A stretch of 8,192 nt of DNA from the NCBI GenBank assembly GCA_964595905.1, contig CAZQSU010000118.1:1-8192 (forward strand). Reading direction: 5' to 3'. The position numbers and the translations under genes were made by a program. Shown piece after piece: positions 1 to 5,998 of this stretch. The stretch's first letter is position 1. Every line of letters begins with the position of its first letter. The DNA is from JAFDWI01 sp964595905. Lineage in GTDB: Bacteria; Actinomycetota; Acidimicrobiia; Acidimicrobiales; Iamiaceae. The notes under the pieces were generated by a model, which saw only the letters and a program-made list of their open reading frames with translations, did not search any database and had not been told where the DNA came from.

Positions 1-138
1 TTCGGGTCGAGTTGGCCGACGATCGCAAGCGTGCGGAACCGGATCGCGCACAGTTACGTGCGGGTCGATCGCTCGATCGTCGAGGCGACGGTGGTCTCGG
101 ACCTGCCGACCTGTCGAAGGACAGCTCGAATTGCCTGA
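1..138 (+). CDS. HepT-like (DUF86/HEPN) toxin, C-terminal fragment
   Basis: Frame 1 is open from the left edge to a TGA at 136-138 and gives the last 45 residues of a protein whose start lies outside the window. Residues 12-19 read RNRIAHSY, which matches the R-x4-H-x-Y motif of HepT/HEPN ribonucleases. The preceding WPTIASV and following VDRSIVEATVVSDLP also fit the C-terminal helix of DUF86 proteins. In known HepT/MntA modules the HEPN protein is the toxin and a minimal nucleotidyltransferase (MntA) neutralises it by AMPylating the Tyr of this motif. An MntA gene would be expected just upstream but cannot be seen. The family call rests on one motif and its context, with the fragment otherwise too short for certainty. 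The tail after LPTC is Arg-rich and atypical, so it may be a variable C-terminus. Confidence 0.72.
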   Translation, partial: FGSSWPTIASVRNRIAHSYVRVDRSIVEATVVSDLPTCRRTARIA

Positions 139-194
139 GTTGAGATTCCGCGAGCAGTCTTCGTGACTCGGATCGTGTGCCAGATGCGACCTCG

Positions 195-221
195 CGGTGC
201 CGGGCGGCGGGGCCGGCACCG
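195..221. terminator. Hairpin between convergent genes, likely bidirectional terminator
   Basis: CGGTGCCGG (195-203) and CCGGCACCG (213-221) form a perfect 9-bp stem around a 9-nt G-rich loop. It lies 6 nt past the stop codon of the minus-strand EthD gene and 56 nt past the stop of the plus-strand HepT-like gene. There is no T-tract on either side, as is frequent for high-GC actinobacterial terminators. The position between two converging genes is the main support. I see no gene in 139-227. Confidence 0.6.
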
Positions 222-227
222 GTGGGC

Positions 228-947
228 TCAACCGAAGCGATAGCGGCTGGTGGGGATCACATCGAGGCGGTCGTAGTCGAGGAAGACCGACGTGCTGGTC
301 ACCATGCGGGAGGTGTGATTTCTCAGGCGTTCGTCGTCACCGTCCGCGTCGAAGAACACGTACGGGTCGGTCATCGCCGCGGCGGGGAAGCACTCTTCGA
401 CGATCCCGTCGATGGCGTCGAGCGGTGGGTCGGGTGCGACGCCACCGGCGACGACGAGGGGCCGCACGGTGATGTGCTGGGTGTAGCTGAAGGTGCTCTG
501 GGTTTCGATCGCGACCTGGGTGTGGCGGTCGAGCCACGCGGCGAGGAACTCGTCACGCGTCTGGTGGGCCGGTCGGCGCAGCAGGGCCATCTGCGCGAAT
601 CCGGGGGTGCGGGTGCCGGGGGGCACGGTGTGGCCGGGGTCGCTGGCGGTGAGCGGGCACGATTCGGTGACCAGGTAGGCGGCGAGGTGCGCCACGTTGC
701 CCGCGGCCGCGCGGACCGCCAGGTCGACCGGTTCCCGGGTGGTGAGGTGGCCGGTGGGCAGCCAGAGCGACACGAACGCGTTCGGCGCCGGGGTCTGATG
801 CACGATGCGTAAGTGGTCGGCCGGTGCGACGGCGTCGTCGACGACGTTGATCTGGAACGTGGTGGCCCCGGCCGTGGTCAATTCGTCGACCGAGGCGAGC
901 AGCCGGTTGCCGTCGGCACCGGTCAGGATGTAGATGATCTTCTCCAG
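228..947 (-). CDS. EthD domain-containing protein
   Basis: Protein of 239 residues if translated from a CTG at 947, or 217 from the TTG at 881. Residues about 116-165 (from GFAQMALLRR through TRDEFLAAWLDRHTQVAIETQ to the ITVRPL strand) match the EthD ferredoxin-like fold, and the N-terminal half could be a second, degenerate copy. EthD-family proteins are small dimeric alpha/beta-barrel proteins, first known from ethyl tert-butyl ether degradation and often next to oxidoreductases. The substrate here is unknown. Start choice: no ATG or GTG occurs between the upstream TAG (1013-1011) and the TTG. The CTG at 947 has GAGGGA 8 nt upstream and gives the typical N-terminus MEKIIYILTG, whereas the TTG start would delete the first beta strand. 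The stop is TGA at 230-228. No signal peptide or membrane segment is visible. The gene is monocistronic here and divergent from the DUF4268 gene. Confidence 0.8.
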   Translation of the reverse strand: MEKIIYILTGADGNRLLASVDELTTAGATTFQINVVDDAVAPADHLRIVHQTPAPNAFVSLWLPTGHLTTREPVDLAVRAAAGNVAHLAAYLVTESCPLTASDPGHTVPPGTRTPGFAQMALLRRPAHQTRDEFLAAWLDRHTQVAIETQSTFSYTQHITVRPLVVAGGVAPDPPLDAIDGIVEECFPAAAMTDPYVFFDADGDDERLRNHTSRMVTSTSVFLDYDRLDVIPTSRYRFG

Positions 948-1013
948 AACGGCGGTCCCTCGTGACGGGGTCGAACTACCGGCAGCATGTCTGCGCCCGC
1001 GCCTGAGAACCTA

Positions 1014-1027
1014 CCGGTCGTGACCGG
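1014..1027. promoter_or_regulatory. Palindrome upstream of the EthD gene, possible operator
   Basis: CCGGTC and GACCGG are perfect 6-bp arms with a 2-bp centre, about 67 bp upstream of the EthD start on the minus strand. Size and symmetry would suit a dimeric repressor such as a TetR-type protein, but no regulator gene is adjacent and short GC palindromes arise easily in such DNA. Confidence 0.25.
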
Positions 1028-1225
1028 ACGAGGCAGGGGCCCAAAGGGGGGAATGGCTCTTTCCGAAGTCGGTGCGTGTCGTGTTGGAAGTCTCTTGTCC
1101 TAATCTCATCTGGTCGGAGACCGCTTGGGAGAAGCGAGGACAGGCGCCGTCGATCTCTCGACTTCTCCATCGAATCGACATAAGAATTTTACAAATCTGA
1201 CCGGACGTCGCCGCATTGTGTCACT

Positions 1226-1250
1226 GCCCCCGGGCAGCGTGCTCGGGGGC
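1226..1250 (+). promoter_or_regulatory. Strong hairpin upstream of DUF4268 gene
   Basis: The segment folds into an 11-bp stem: GCCCCCG pairs with CGGGGGC, then one G-T wobble (1233/1243), then GCA with TGC, closed by a GCG triloop. It ends 60 bp before the GTG start at 1311 and is not followed by a T-tract. It could be a 5' leader structure controlling the DUF4268 gene, or a terminator blocking read-through into it. The transcript start is unknown, so which of these holds cannot be decided from sequence. Confidence 0.5.
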
Positions 1251-1310
1251 TGCCTGTACAAACCAATTGGTAGGGTCCTCGGGCCTGGTGCACCTGATGA
1301 GGAGGACGAT

Positions 1311-2339
1311 GTGCTGGTGAGTGATCTGGGAAGACTGGAGCAGGTGCGGCCACGGGACATCTGGTTGAACGAGGCCACTGACTTCACGCCCTGGCTGGCG
1401 CAACCGGAGAATCTCGAGCTCCTTGGATCAACGCTGGGGCTCGAACTCGAACTCGACAGCGTGGAGAAGGATGTCGGTCCCTATCGTGCCGACATCCTGT
1501 GCAAGGACATCGCCGACGACACTTGGGTGGTCGTCGAGAACCAGCTCGAGAAGACCGACCACAGCCACCTCAGCCAGATCCTCACCTATGCAGCCGGCCT
1601 CGACGTCGTCACCGTCGTGTGGATCGCCACCCGTTTCACCGACGAGCACCGGGCCACTGTCGACTGGTTCAACAACATCACCGACGAAGACATCCGCTTC
1701 TTCGGAATCGAGATCGAGGCATGGAAGATCGGTGACTCCGCGGTCGCCCCCAGGTTCAACGTCATCGCGAAGCCGAACGACTGGGTCAAGAGCGGGGGTC
1801 GAACAATGCCGGGCGGGGCCGGCGACCTGTCCCACACCCAGGCGCTGCAACTGGCTTTCTGGCACGACTTCGTCGAATACGTCAGGGATCAGGAAGGCGC
1901 CGAACTGAAGCCCGGGAAGGCCGGACCACGCAACTGGATGAACATGCCGATCGGCAGAACGGGATTCGGCATCAGCGCCGTCGTCTCGTCCTACAACACG
2001 CAGACCAGCTCCTATGACTCGGGTGAAGTCCGAGCCCAGGTGTACATCGGCGATCGGCACCTTGCGAAAGGATATTTCCGCGCGCTGGAGAACGACCGCG
2101 AAGCGATCGAGGCGGAAGTTGGGGAGCCACTCATCTGGGAGGATTCGCCCGACAAGGCCTCGTGCAAGGTCTATCTGCGTCGAGATGCCGTTATCGACGA
2201 CCGAGACCAGTGGCCCGACCACATCGCGTGGCTGTTCGAGAAGCTGACCGTCCTTCACCGAGTGTTCAGACCGCGGATTCTTGACCTCGAGCCGGTATTC
2301 GCTGACGACGTAGACGGCCCGCCGGCGGCAGTCGGCTGA
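1311..2339 (+). CDS. DUF4268 protein with PD-(D/E)xK-like N-terminal nuclease domain
   Basis: 342 residues from GTG 1311, chosen because AGGAGG (1300-1305) lies 5 nt upstream and the product begins LVSDLGRLEQVRPRDIW, as expected for the family. GTG 1317 is the alternative. Residues about 20-160 form a nuclease-like core: NEATDFTPWLA, then RADILC with D61, then VVVENQ with E76 and Q78, then LSQILTYAAG. The D...E-x-Q arrangement resembles PD-(D/E)xK folds in which Gln replaces the usual Lys. Residues about 178-330 (from QALQLAFWHDFVEY through GYFRALENDREAIEAEVG) match DUF4268. Such proteins are found alone or in restriction and defence contexts, and the target is unknown. No membrane segment is seen. 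The in-frame extension back to 1125 has low-complexity, unlike-protein sequence and is rejected. A strong hairpin lies upstream, and the gene is convergent with the one at 2509. Confidence 0.85.
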   Translation: MLVSDLGRLEQVRPRDIWLNEATDFTPWLAQPENLELLGSTLGLELELDSVEKDVGPYRADILCKDIADDTWVVVENQLEKTDHSHLSQILTYAAGLDVVTVVWIATRFTDEHRATVDWFNNITDEDIRFFGIEIEAWKIGDSAVAPRFNVIAKPNDWVKSGGRTMPGGAGDLSHTQALQLAFWHDFVEYVRDQEGAELKPGKAGPRNWMNMPIGRTGFGISAVVSSYNTQTSSYDSGEVRAQVYIGDRHLAKGYFRALENDREAIEAEVGEPLIWEDSPDKASCKVYLRRDAVIDDRDQWPDHIAWLFEKLTVLHRVFRPRILDLEPVFADDVDGPPAAVG

Positions 2340-2508
2340 CGGCCGGCCACATCAGGATCTCGGCCCTTCCAAGGGCGTCGGGAGTGCGGTGAGTCCGGTC
2401 ATGGTGGGGACGAGCCGGTCGGCGAGGTCGGTGACCCCCGTGCGTCGCGCTCGACGTCGATGGCTGGGGCGACACGCACTACCAGCGGGCGTGGTCCGCC
2501 GGCCCGCC
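2340..2508. other. Convergent intergenic region with small hairpin
   Basis: 169 bp between the DUF4268 stop and the stop of the minus-strand gene. GCCCTT (2363-2368) and AAGGGC (2371-2376) form a compact hairpin 23 nt after the DUF4268 stop, a weak terminator candidate. On the minus strand a frame ending at TGA 2354-2352 reads VTDLADRLVPTMTGLTALP. It looks protein-like but has no start of its own. It may be a frameshifted remnant or chance. Confidence 0.4.
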
Positions 2509-3198
2509 TCATCGCTGGCCGAAGGTCAGGGCGAGGTGCCAGGGGCTCAGCTTCCAGCGGAGGATCGCGTCGAGCATGATCAGCGGGATCACGTCGGTGG
2601 TCTCGGGGCTAGCGGGGGCGCTCAGGTTTGCGGTGGCCGCGTCGGGGCGCAGGTGCGGCTCCCAGATCTGGGATCCGAGTGGTTGGGGCAGGGTCTCGAT
2701 CACGTTGACCGGACCGTCGGGCTCGTCGACGGTGACGAACAGGCAGTAGGGCTCACCTGGCGCGTCCCAGCCGCTGCGTTCGACGACGAGGAACTCGCCG
2801 GTGCTGGTGCACGTGGCGATCGCCTGGGCGAGCAGGCCGGTGAGGTCGTCGATCGTCGACGCGGTGGGTTCGCCGGGTGGTTCGAGACGGATGGTCTGCG
2901 CGTCGAGGGCGGGTTGGTCCTCCGCGCCGCGGTGAGCGAAGCGTTCGGTCAGGATGAGGGTCGAGCGGGCTTCGACGAGCGTGCCGACCTCGCGGAAGCG
3001 CCCCTCTTCGCGCACCGTGCGCGTCAGGTGGCCTCGACCTTGGGCGAGGCGGAGGGTGTCGGCGTCGGGGGTCGACCAGATCCGGGGCTCGTCGTCGCTC
3101 GTCCAGGTGGTCACGAGCCCGCCGACGCACGGGCTGAGTTGCACCACGGTTCCGACGTCACCCGCCTGGATCGGCGGGTCGCCGGCCGGGCCGGTCAT
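2509..3198 (-). CDS. Hypothetical protein, uncharacterised
   Basis: 229 residues from ATG 3198 (MTGPAGDPPIQAGDVG). The frame is open to a GTG at 3294, but the extra 32 residues are rich in His, Cys and Pro and do not look like a real N-terminus. Neither start has a good Shine-Dalgarno at normal spacing. I do not recognise the family. Visible features: a beta-rich first half (VGTVVQLSP, GGLVTTWTSDDEPRIW); a segment ARSTLILTERFAHRG; then an alpha/beta stretch starting with the helix DDLTGLLAQAIATC and continuing through GEFLVVER and PYCLFVTVDEP; and a C-terminal helical part (VIPLIMLDAILRWKLSPW). The alpha/beta stretch faintly recalls actinobacterial TY-Chap (YbjN/CesT-like chaperone) domains, which is a guess. 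No signal peptide or membrane helix is seen. It is separated by 285 bp from the DUF3800 gene upstream on the same strand, so an operon is unlikely. Confidence 0.65.
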   Translation of the reverse strand: MTGPAGDPPIQAGDVGTVVQLSPCVGGLVTTWTSDDEPRIWSTPDADTLRLAQGRGHLTRTVREEGRFREVGTLVEARSTLILTERFAHRGAEDQPALDAQTIRLEPPGEPTASTIDDLTGLLAQAIATCTSTGEFLVVERSGWDAPGEPYCLFVTVDEPDGPVNVIETLPQPLGSQIWEPHLRPDAATANLSAPASPETTDVIPLIMLDAILRWKLSPWHLALTFGQR

Positions 3199-3483
3199 GG
3201 GGCTGCAACGATGCGGGCTCGCATGGCCACACGCTAGGTGCGCCGGTGTTGGGGTGTTCCTGAGGACGAGATGACCGCTGGCGCAGTGGCTCACCCCTTC
3301 GTGGCCCCTGAACCTGAAGCCCTCCCCGTCGTGCAGGCGTATCGAGATCGCCGGTCGAACGCGAAAGGGATCAGCCCATCCCGAAGGATGAGCTGATCCG
3401 CGAGCCGAGCTGAAGACCTCGGAGGGTCCACGCCCGATGCCTTCAGTGTACGCGAGTCGTGCCGGGTTTGCACGCGGAGATTC
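3199..3483. other. Intergenic region between two minus-strand genes
   Basis: 285 bp between the hypothetical gene and DUF3800. Apart from a terminator-like hairpin at 3368-3399 I see no gene, RNA or clear promoter. The minus frame is open in its lower part (3199-3294), but the translation is not protein-like. Confidence 0.5.
3368..3399 (-). terminator. Terminator-like hairpin downstream of DUF3800
   Basis: GGATCAGC (3368-3375) pairs with GCTGATCC (3392-3399). After one C/A mismatch, CATCC (3377-3381) pairs with GGATG (3386-3390) around a CGAA tetraloop, giving 13 base pairs in all. It starts 84 nt past the DUF3800 stop on the minus strand and is followed there by only a short CCCTTT. Likely role: transcription end of DUF3800, separating it from the gene at 3198. 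Confidence 0.6.
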
Positions 3484-4221
3484 TCAGGGTCGCCATGAGC
3501 CGTGGTTGTAGATCGCAATCGAATGTCGTGATGATCGGAATCCGTCGAGGCAGGAATCCGCTCCGAGTACGTCGCGTAGGTGATTCGAGAGTTCAGTCTT
3601 GAGATACGAGCCGGCCAGTCCGTTCGCCGCACGGAATTCGAAAGCGATGGCAGAAGTGAGGAGGTCGACCAGCTGGAGACCATCGGAGGTCCGCGAATCA
3701 AGGCGGACGACCGAGGTGACGGTCAACCTGTGCATGCGGCGATTCACCGAGCGTCGCAGGGTGGGTTCGAACAGCACATCCTGCGGCGTTGAGTAGTTGT
3801 CGGCGAGGATCGTGAGGAGTTCGTCGGGCGCAGTGACTCCGTGGACCAGTTGTTCGGCGAGCTTCGCGTACGCGTCCCACTGAGTCCCGAACCGGGTGAC
3901 CGGGTCGTCACCGGCGCGATCGGCGATGAAGCAGAAGAACTTTGCCGAAGGGTCGGCGAGGACGCAGTCGACGAACCGACGGTAGAAGTCGAGCTTCTGT
4001 TTGGTGACCTTGGTGAACTTGACCTCGTTGTGCCGATTGTGCCGGTCGCGGAGTCGTTGGATCTCCCGGAGGACGACCGAGGGGTCGGGGAGCTTGAGGC
4101 ACCCGATGGCGAAGTAACGGTCGGCGGACACCGAGCCGGTCTCGTCCATGAAGACGGTCGCGACGGGGTGACCGGGCTTGAGGAAGTGCCGCTTTCCGGT
4201 TGTTCGTCGATCGGTGGTCAT
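3484..4221 (-). CDS. DUF3800 domain-containing protein
   Basis: 245 residues from ATG 4221. The frame stays open far upstream (to 5130), but that part is the out-of-frame shadow of the Fic gene and low-complexity sequence. Family marks: FMDETGS with D26 and E27; YFAIGCL (36-42); NEVKFTK (65-71); ILADNYST with D141; and DGLQLVDLLTSAIAFEF with D180, Q183 and D186. Conserved acidic residues on such strands are typical of DUF3800, which is thought to adopt an RNase H-like fold; a nuclease role is inferred from the fold and not shown. DUF3800 proteins occur mostly in variable regions, prophages and defence islands. No Shine-Dalgarno precedes the ATG, so initiation may be leaderless or weak. It lies 242 bp downstream of Fic on the same strand with no evident gene in that spacer, so the two might be cotranscribed, but no evidence requires it. 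The C-terminus SIAIYNHGSWRP is intact. Confidence 0.85.
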   Translation of the reverse strand: MTTDRRTTGKRHFLKPGHPVATVFMDETGSVSADRYFAIGCLKLPDPSVVLREIQRLRDRHNRHNEVKFTKVTKQKLDFYRRFVDCVLADPSAKFFCFIADRAGDDPVTRFGTQWDAYAKLAEQLVHGVTAPDELLTILADNYSTPQDVLFEPTLRRSVNRRMHRLTVTSVVRLDSRTSDGLQLVDLLTSAIAFEFRAANGLAGSYLKTELSNHLRDVLGADSCLDGFRSSRHSIAIYNHGSWRP

Positions 4222-4463
4222 GGATGGCGACGAGAGTACCGATGACGTGTGACATCGGGTTCGGGGCGGCCCGGCGGGCGTCGCGGGTATGCCCCGCACG
4301 AAGTGTTCGGGAGGCCGGACCGCCGCGACCGTGTGCCGATGCCGGTTGCACGATGCGTCGGGCCGGCGGCGACGGGTGCGCATCCTCGGGTCGGGGTCGC
4401 TGGAGCCGGTTGTGGGGCCGGGACGAGCCGGGCGAGTCGATGTTTCGGAGAGCCCGGCAGCTC

Positions 4464-5651
4464 TTACGGTGTCGGGCCGGGTCGGAAGAGGATTTCGAGC
4501 ACGTCGGGCGCTTGGAACACCCGGCTGTAGTTGCGGCCGGTGACTTCGCTGAGGATGCCTGCGTCGACGAGCCGGGCGACGGCGACGTTGGCGGCCTGCT
4601 TGCTGACACCGTGTGCCGCGGCGACGTGCTTGACGGTGATCGACGGGTACTCGATGAGTCGTTCGGTGACGGCGACGGCGGTGCCGCTCATCCGTCGGCT
4701 TCTGATGCGTTCCAGTGCCTGGTCGCGCCAGTCGAGGAGGGCGTGGATGCGCGCCTCGGCGTGCTGGGCCTGGGCGGTGAGCGCTTCGCAGAAATAGGTC
4801 ACCCATTCGTTCATGGCGCCGGTCGTGCTGACTTCTCGAAGTCGGTGGCGGTACCGGTCCGATTGTGCCTCGAAGTACGGGGAGAGGTTGATGAGCGGTG
4901 CGCTGAGGAGCCCGTAGTCGATGAGTTGCAGGATCGCCAGGAGGCGGCCGATCCTGCCGTTGCCGTCGGTGAAGGGGTGCAGAGCTTCGAACTGATAGTG
5001 CGCTGCGGCCACGCGTATGACCGGGTGGATGTCGGATTCCGTGTGGATCCACTGTTCCCAGGCGCGCAGTCCTTCGTCGAGCTCGGGGCCAGGCGGTGGT
5101 GGGACGTAACGCGCCTCGCTGATGCTGCACCCGCGGTAGGGGCCGATGAAGACCTGGGTGCTGCGTACGTTGCCGGCTTGCCAGTCGTCGCTGGGAGTGC
5201 CGGCGACGAGAAGGCCTTGGAGTTCACAGGCGAGCCGCCGGCCGATGGGAAGGGTGGCGATGCGATCGATCCCGTGTTCGGTGGTGTCGATGAAGTTGAG
5301 GATCTCGACCATCGCCGCGCTTCGGGGAATGGTCGCATCGATGTCGGAGCTGAGCACGTCGGCTGCTGGGGCGAACGTGCCTTCGAGTGCCGAGGTGCTC
5401 ACCGCTTCGCGGCGGATGGTCGGACGAGCGATCAGTATCGGGTTCGGCAGGAGTTCCTTTGCCAGGGCATCGAGCCGTCCGAGGTGATGCGCCGCGTCGA
5501 TCGCCGCGCCCCAGGTCTTGGGCGACAGCTCCAGGTCGGCAGGAAGTGGATCGGGAACGAACGCGGCATGCTCGACCGTGCTGCCGCCTTCGTCGACGGT
5601 GATGGGAACGAGCCGACCAGTGGGCGAGTTCCTGAAGATCTCGATGTCCAC
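4464..5651 (-). CDS. Fic family AMP-transferase, class II, with C-terminal winged helix
   Basis: 395 residues from GTG 5651. Fic enzymes transfer AMP from ATP (rarely other groups) to Ser, Thr or Tyr of target proteins. Layout: N-terminal Fic_N region (about 35-100) with the inhibitory motif TSALEG (T86, E90, G91), the class II [S/T]xxxE[G/N] pattern whose Glu blocks productive ATP binding; beta-hairpin flap around RSTQVFIG (163-170); complete catalytic motif HPFTDGNGRIGR (225-236) with H225; and a C-terminal winged helix (about 325-372) with the recognition-type stretch AAAHGVSKQAANVAVARLVDAGIL. All key residues are present, so the enzyme is predicted active but self-inhibited. Transcripts are probably leaderless: a -10 box lies 6 nt before the GTG and no Shine-Dalgarno is present. 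A 31-bp inverted repeat covers that promoter, so the winged helix may repress its own gene. The target protein is unknown. Confidence 0.95.
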   Translation of the reverse strand: MDIEIFRNSPTGRLVPITVDEGGSTVEHAAFVPDPLPADLELSPKTWGAAIDAAHHLGRLDALAKELLPNPILIARPTIRREAVSTSALEGTFAPAADVLSSDIDATIPRSAAMVEILNFIDTTEHGIDRIATLPIGRRLACELQGLLVAGTPSDDWQAGNVRSTQVFIGPYRGCSISEARYVPPPPGPELDEGLRAWEQWIHTESDIHPVIRVAAAHYQFEALHPFTDGNGRIGRLLAILQLIDYGLLSAPLINLSPYFEAQSDRYRHRLREVSTTGAMNEWVTYFCEALTAQAQHAEARIHALLDWRDQALERIRSRRMSGTAVAVTERLIEYPSITVKHVAAAHGVSKQAANVAVARLVDAGILSEVTGRNYSRVFQAPDVLEILFRPGPTP

Positions 5652-5686
5652 AATTCAAGTCTAGACAAGTGCTGCTTGAATTTCAG
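5651..5686 (-). promoter_or_regulatory. Leaderless promoter of the Fic gene
   Basis: Reading on the minus strand: CTGAAA (5686-5681; four of six matches to TTGACA), a 17-nt spacer, TAGACT (5663-5658; TANNNT), then 6 nt and the GTG start at 5651. Transcription starting 7 nt after the -10 would begin at the first base of the start codon. This spacing is typical of leaderless actinobacterial genes. Confidence 0.6.
5652..5682. promoter_or_regulatory. Inverted repeat over the Fic promoter, candidate operator
   Basis: AATTCAAG (5652-5659) and CTTGAATT (5675-5682) are perfect 8-bp arms 15 bp apart. The repeat begins directly before the GTG start and reaches into the -35 box. The AT-rich arms stand out from the GC-rich surroundings. 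CAAGT occurs at 5656-5660 and again at 5666-5670. A dimer bound here would cover -35 to +1. The Fic protein's own winged helix is the nearest candidate ligand (inference). Confidence 0.55.
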
Positions 5687-5832
5687 CGGTGCAATTTCAC
5701 GTCGAGCGGCCGATGACCCTCAGAAATCAAGGCCTTCGCCCTTGGGCTTGAGTTTCGTCCTGTGGATTTCAACCTTCTCGCGAGAGGCATCGCTCACCTG
5801 CGTCGCCGTGGAGTTCCTCGGGCTCGAGTGGG

Positions 5833-5877
5833 CGGGAGGCTCAGTGCCGGATGAGCGGGCCGGCGAGCAGCCTCCCG
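5833..5877 (-). terminator. Large two-part hairpin, possible terminator of HigBA operon
   Basis: CGGGAGGCT (5833-5841) pairs with AGCCTCCCG (5869-5877). Inside, after a 4x4 internal loop, GCCGG (5846-5850) pairs with CCGGC (5860-5864) around a 9-nt loop. It is 121 nt past the antitoxin stop and 182 nt before the Fic start. It would insulate Fic from read-through. No T-tract follows on the minus strand. Confidence 0.45.
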
Positions 5878-5998
5878 ACTGGTGATCCCGCGACTTCGTG
5901 TCTGACGTCTCACTTCGAAAGCCACATTCGCGCAGCGCTGAGTAGCGCACCCCGGTGCCTGGGCGATCGACGGCGTTGCGGGTCCGTTGGTCGCGGCG

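Larger units (their letters stand above)
948..1310. other. Divergent intergenic region, EthD / DUF4268
   Basis: These 363 bp hold no convincing gene; short frames here lack a plausible start and protein-like composition. It must contain the promoters of both flanking genes. Visible structure: CCGGTC-GT-GACCGG (1014-1027); an AT-rich patch at about 1180-1200 that stands out from the surrounding GC; a strong hairpin at 1226-1250; the 10-bp palindrome ACCAATTGGT (1262-1271); and a GAGGAGGA Shine-Dalgarno at 1299-1306. No clear -35/-10 pair was found for either gene. Confidence 0.6.
5652..5998. other. Spacer between HigBA module and Fic gene
   Basis: 347 bp containing the Fic promoter/operator (5652-5686) and a large hairpin (5833-5877). 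A minus frame at 5720-5950 (GTG start, 76 residues, ending KVEIHRTKLKPKGEGLDF) is open. Its second half looks somewhat protein-like, but it has no Shine-Dalgarno, contains the hairpin in its middle and resembles nothing I know. It could be a decayed gene end, so I do not call it a gene. Confidence 0.4.

Noticed and set aside
177..812. Long plus-strand open frame of 211 codons
   Set aside because: Antisense shadow of the EthD gene; low-complexity Gly/Arg/Val translation and no family signal.
961..1050. Possible tRNA around the GGGGTCGAACTACC segment
   Set aside because: The T-loop TTC consensus and a matching acceptor stem are missing; no cloverleaf can be drawn.
976..1170. Minus-strand frame containing RPDEIRTRDFQ
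   Set aside because: This kind of peptide is a frequent spurious translation. There is no Shine-Dalgarno, and the frame lies across the divergent promoter region.
1125..1310. 62-residue N-terminal extension of the DUF4268 protein
   Set aside because: It includes the hairpin and palindrome region and is not protein-like. The consensus Shine-Dalgarno and family N-terminus lie at GTG 1311.
4222..4463. Gene, regulatory RNA or attachment site between Fic and DUF3800
   Set aside because: Only short GC-rich inverted repeats of the kind expected by chance; no start with a Shine-Dalgarno and no protein-like frame.
4222..5130. 303-residue N-terminal extension of the DUF3800 frame
   Set aside because: It is an Arg/Pro-rich out-of-frame shadow of the Fic gene. 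DUF3800 homology begins just after ATG 4221.
4200..5885. 561-codon plus-strand open frame
   Set aside because: Antisense to the Fic gene, whose catalytic motif and domain order are unambiguous.
5720..5950. 76-codon minus-strand frame as a real gene
   Set aside because: No Shine-Dalgarno, no recognisable domain and a strong hairpin in its middle; mentioned only as a possible relict.
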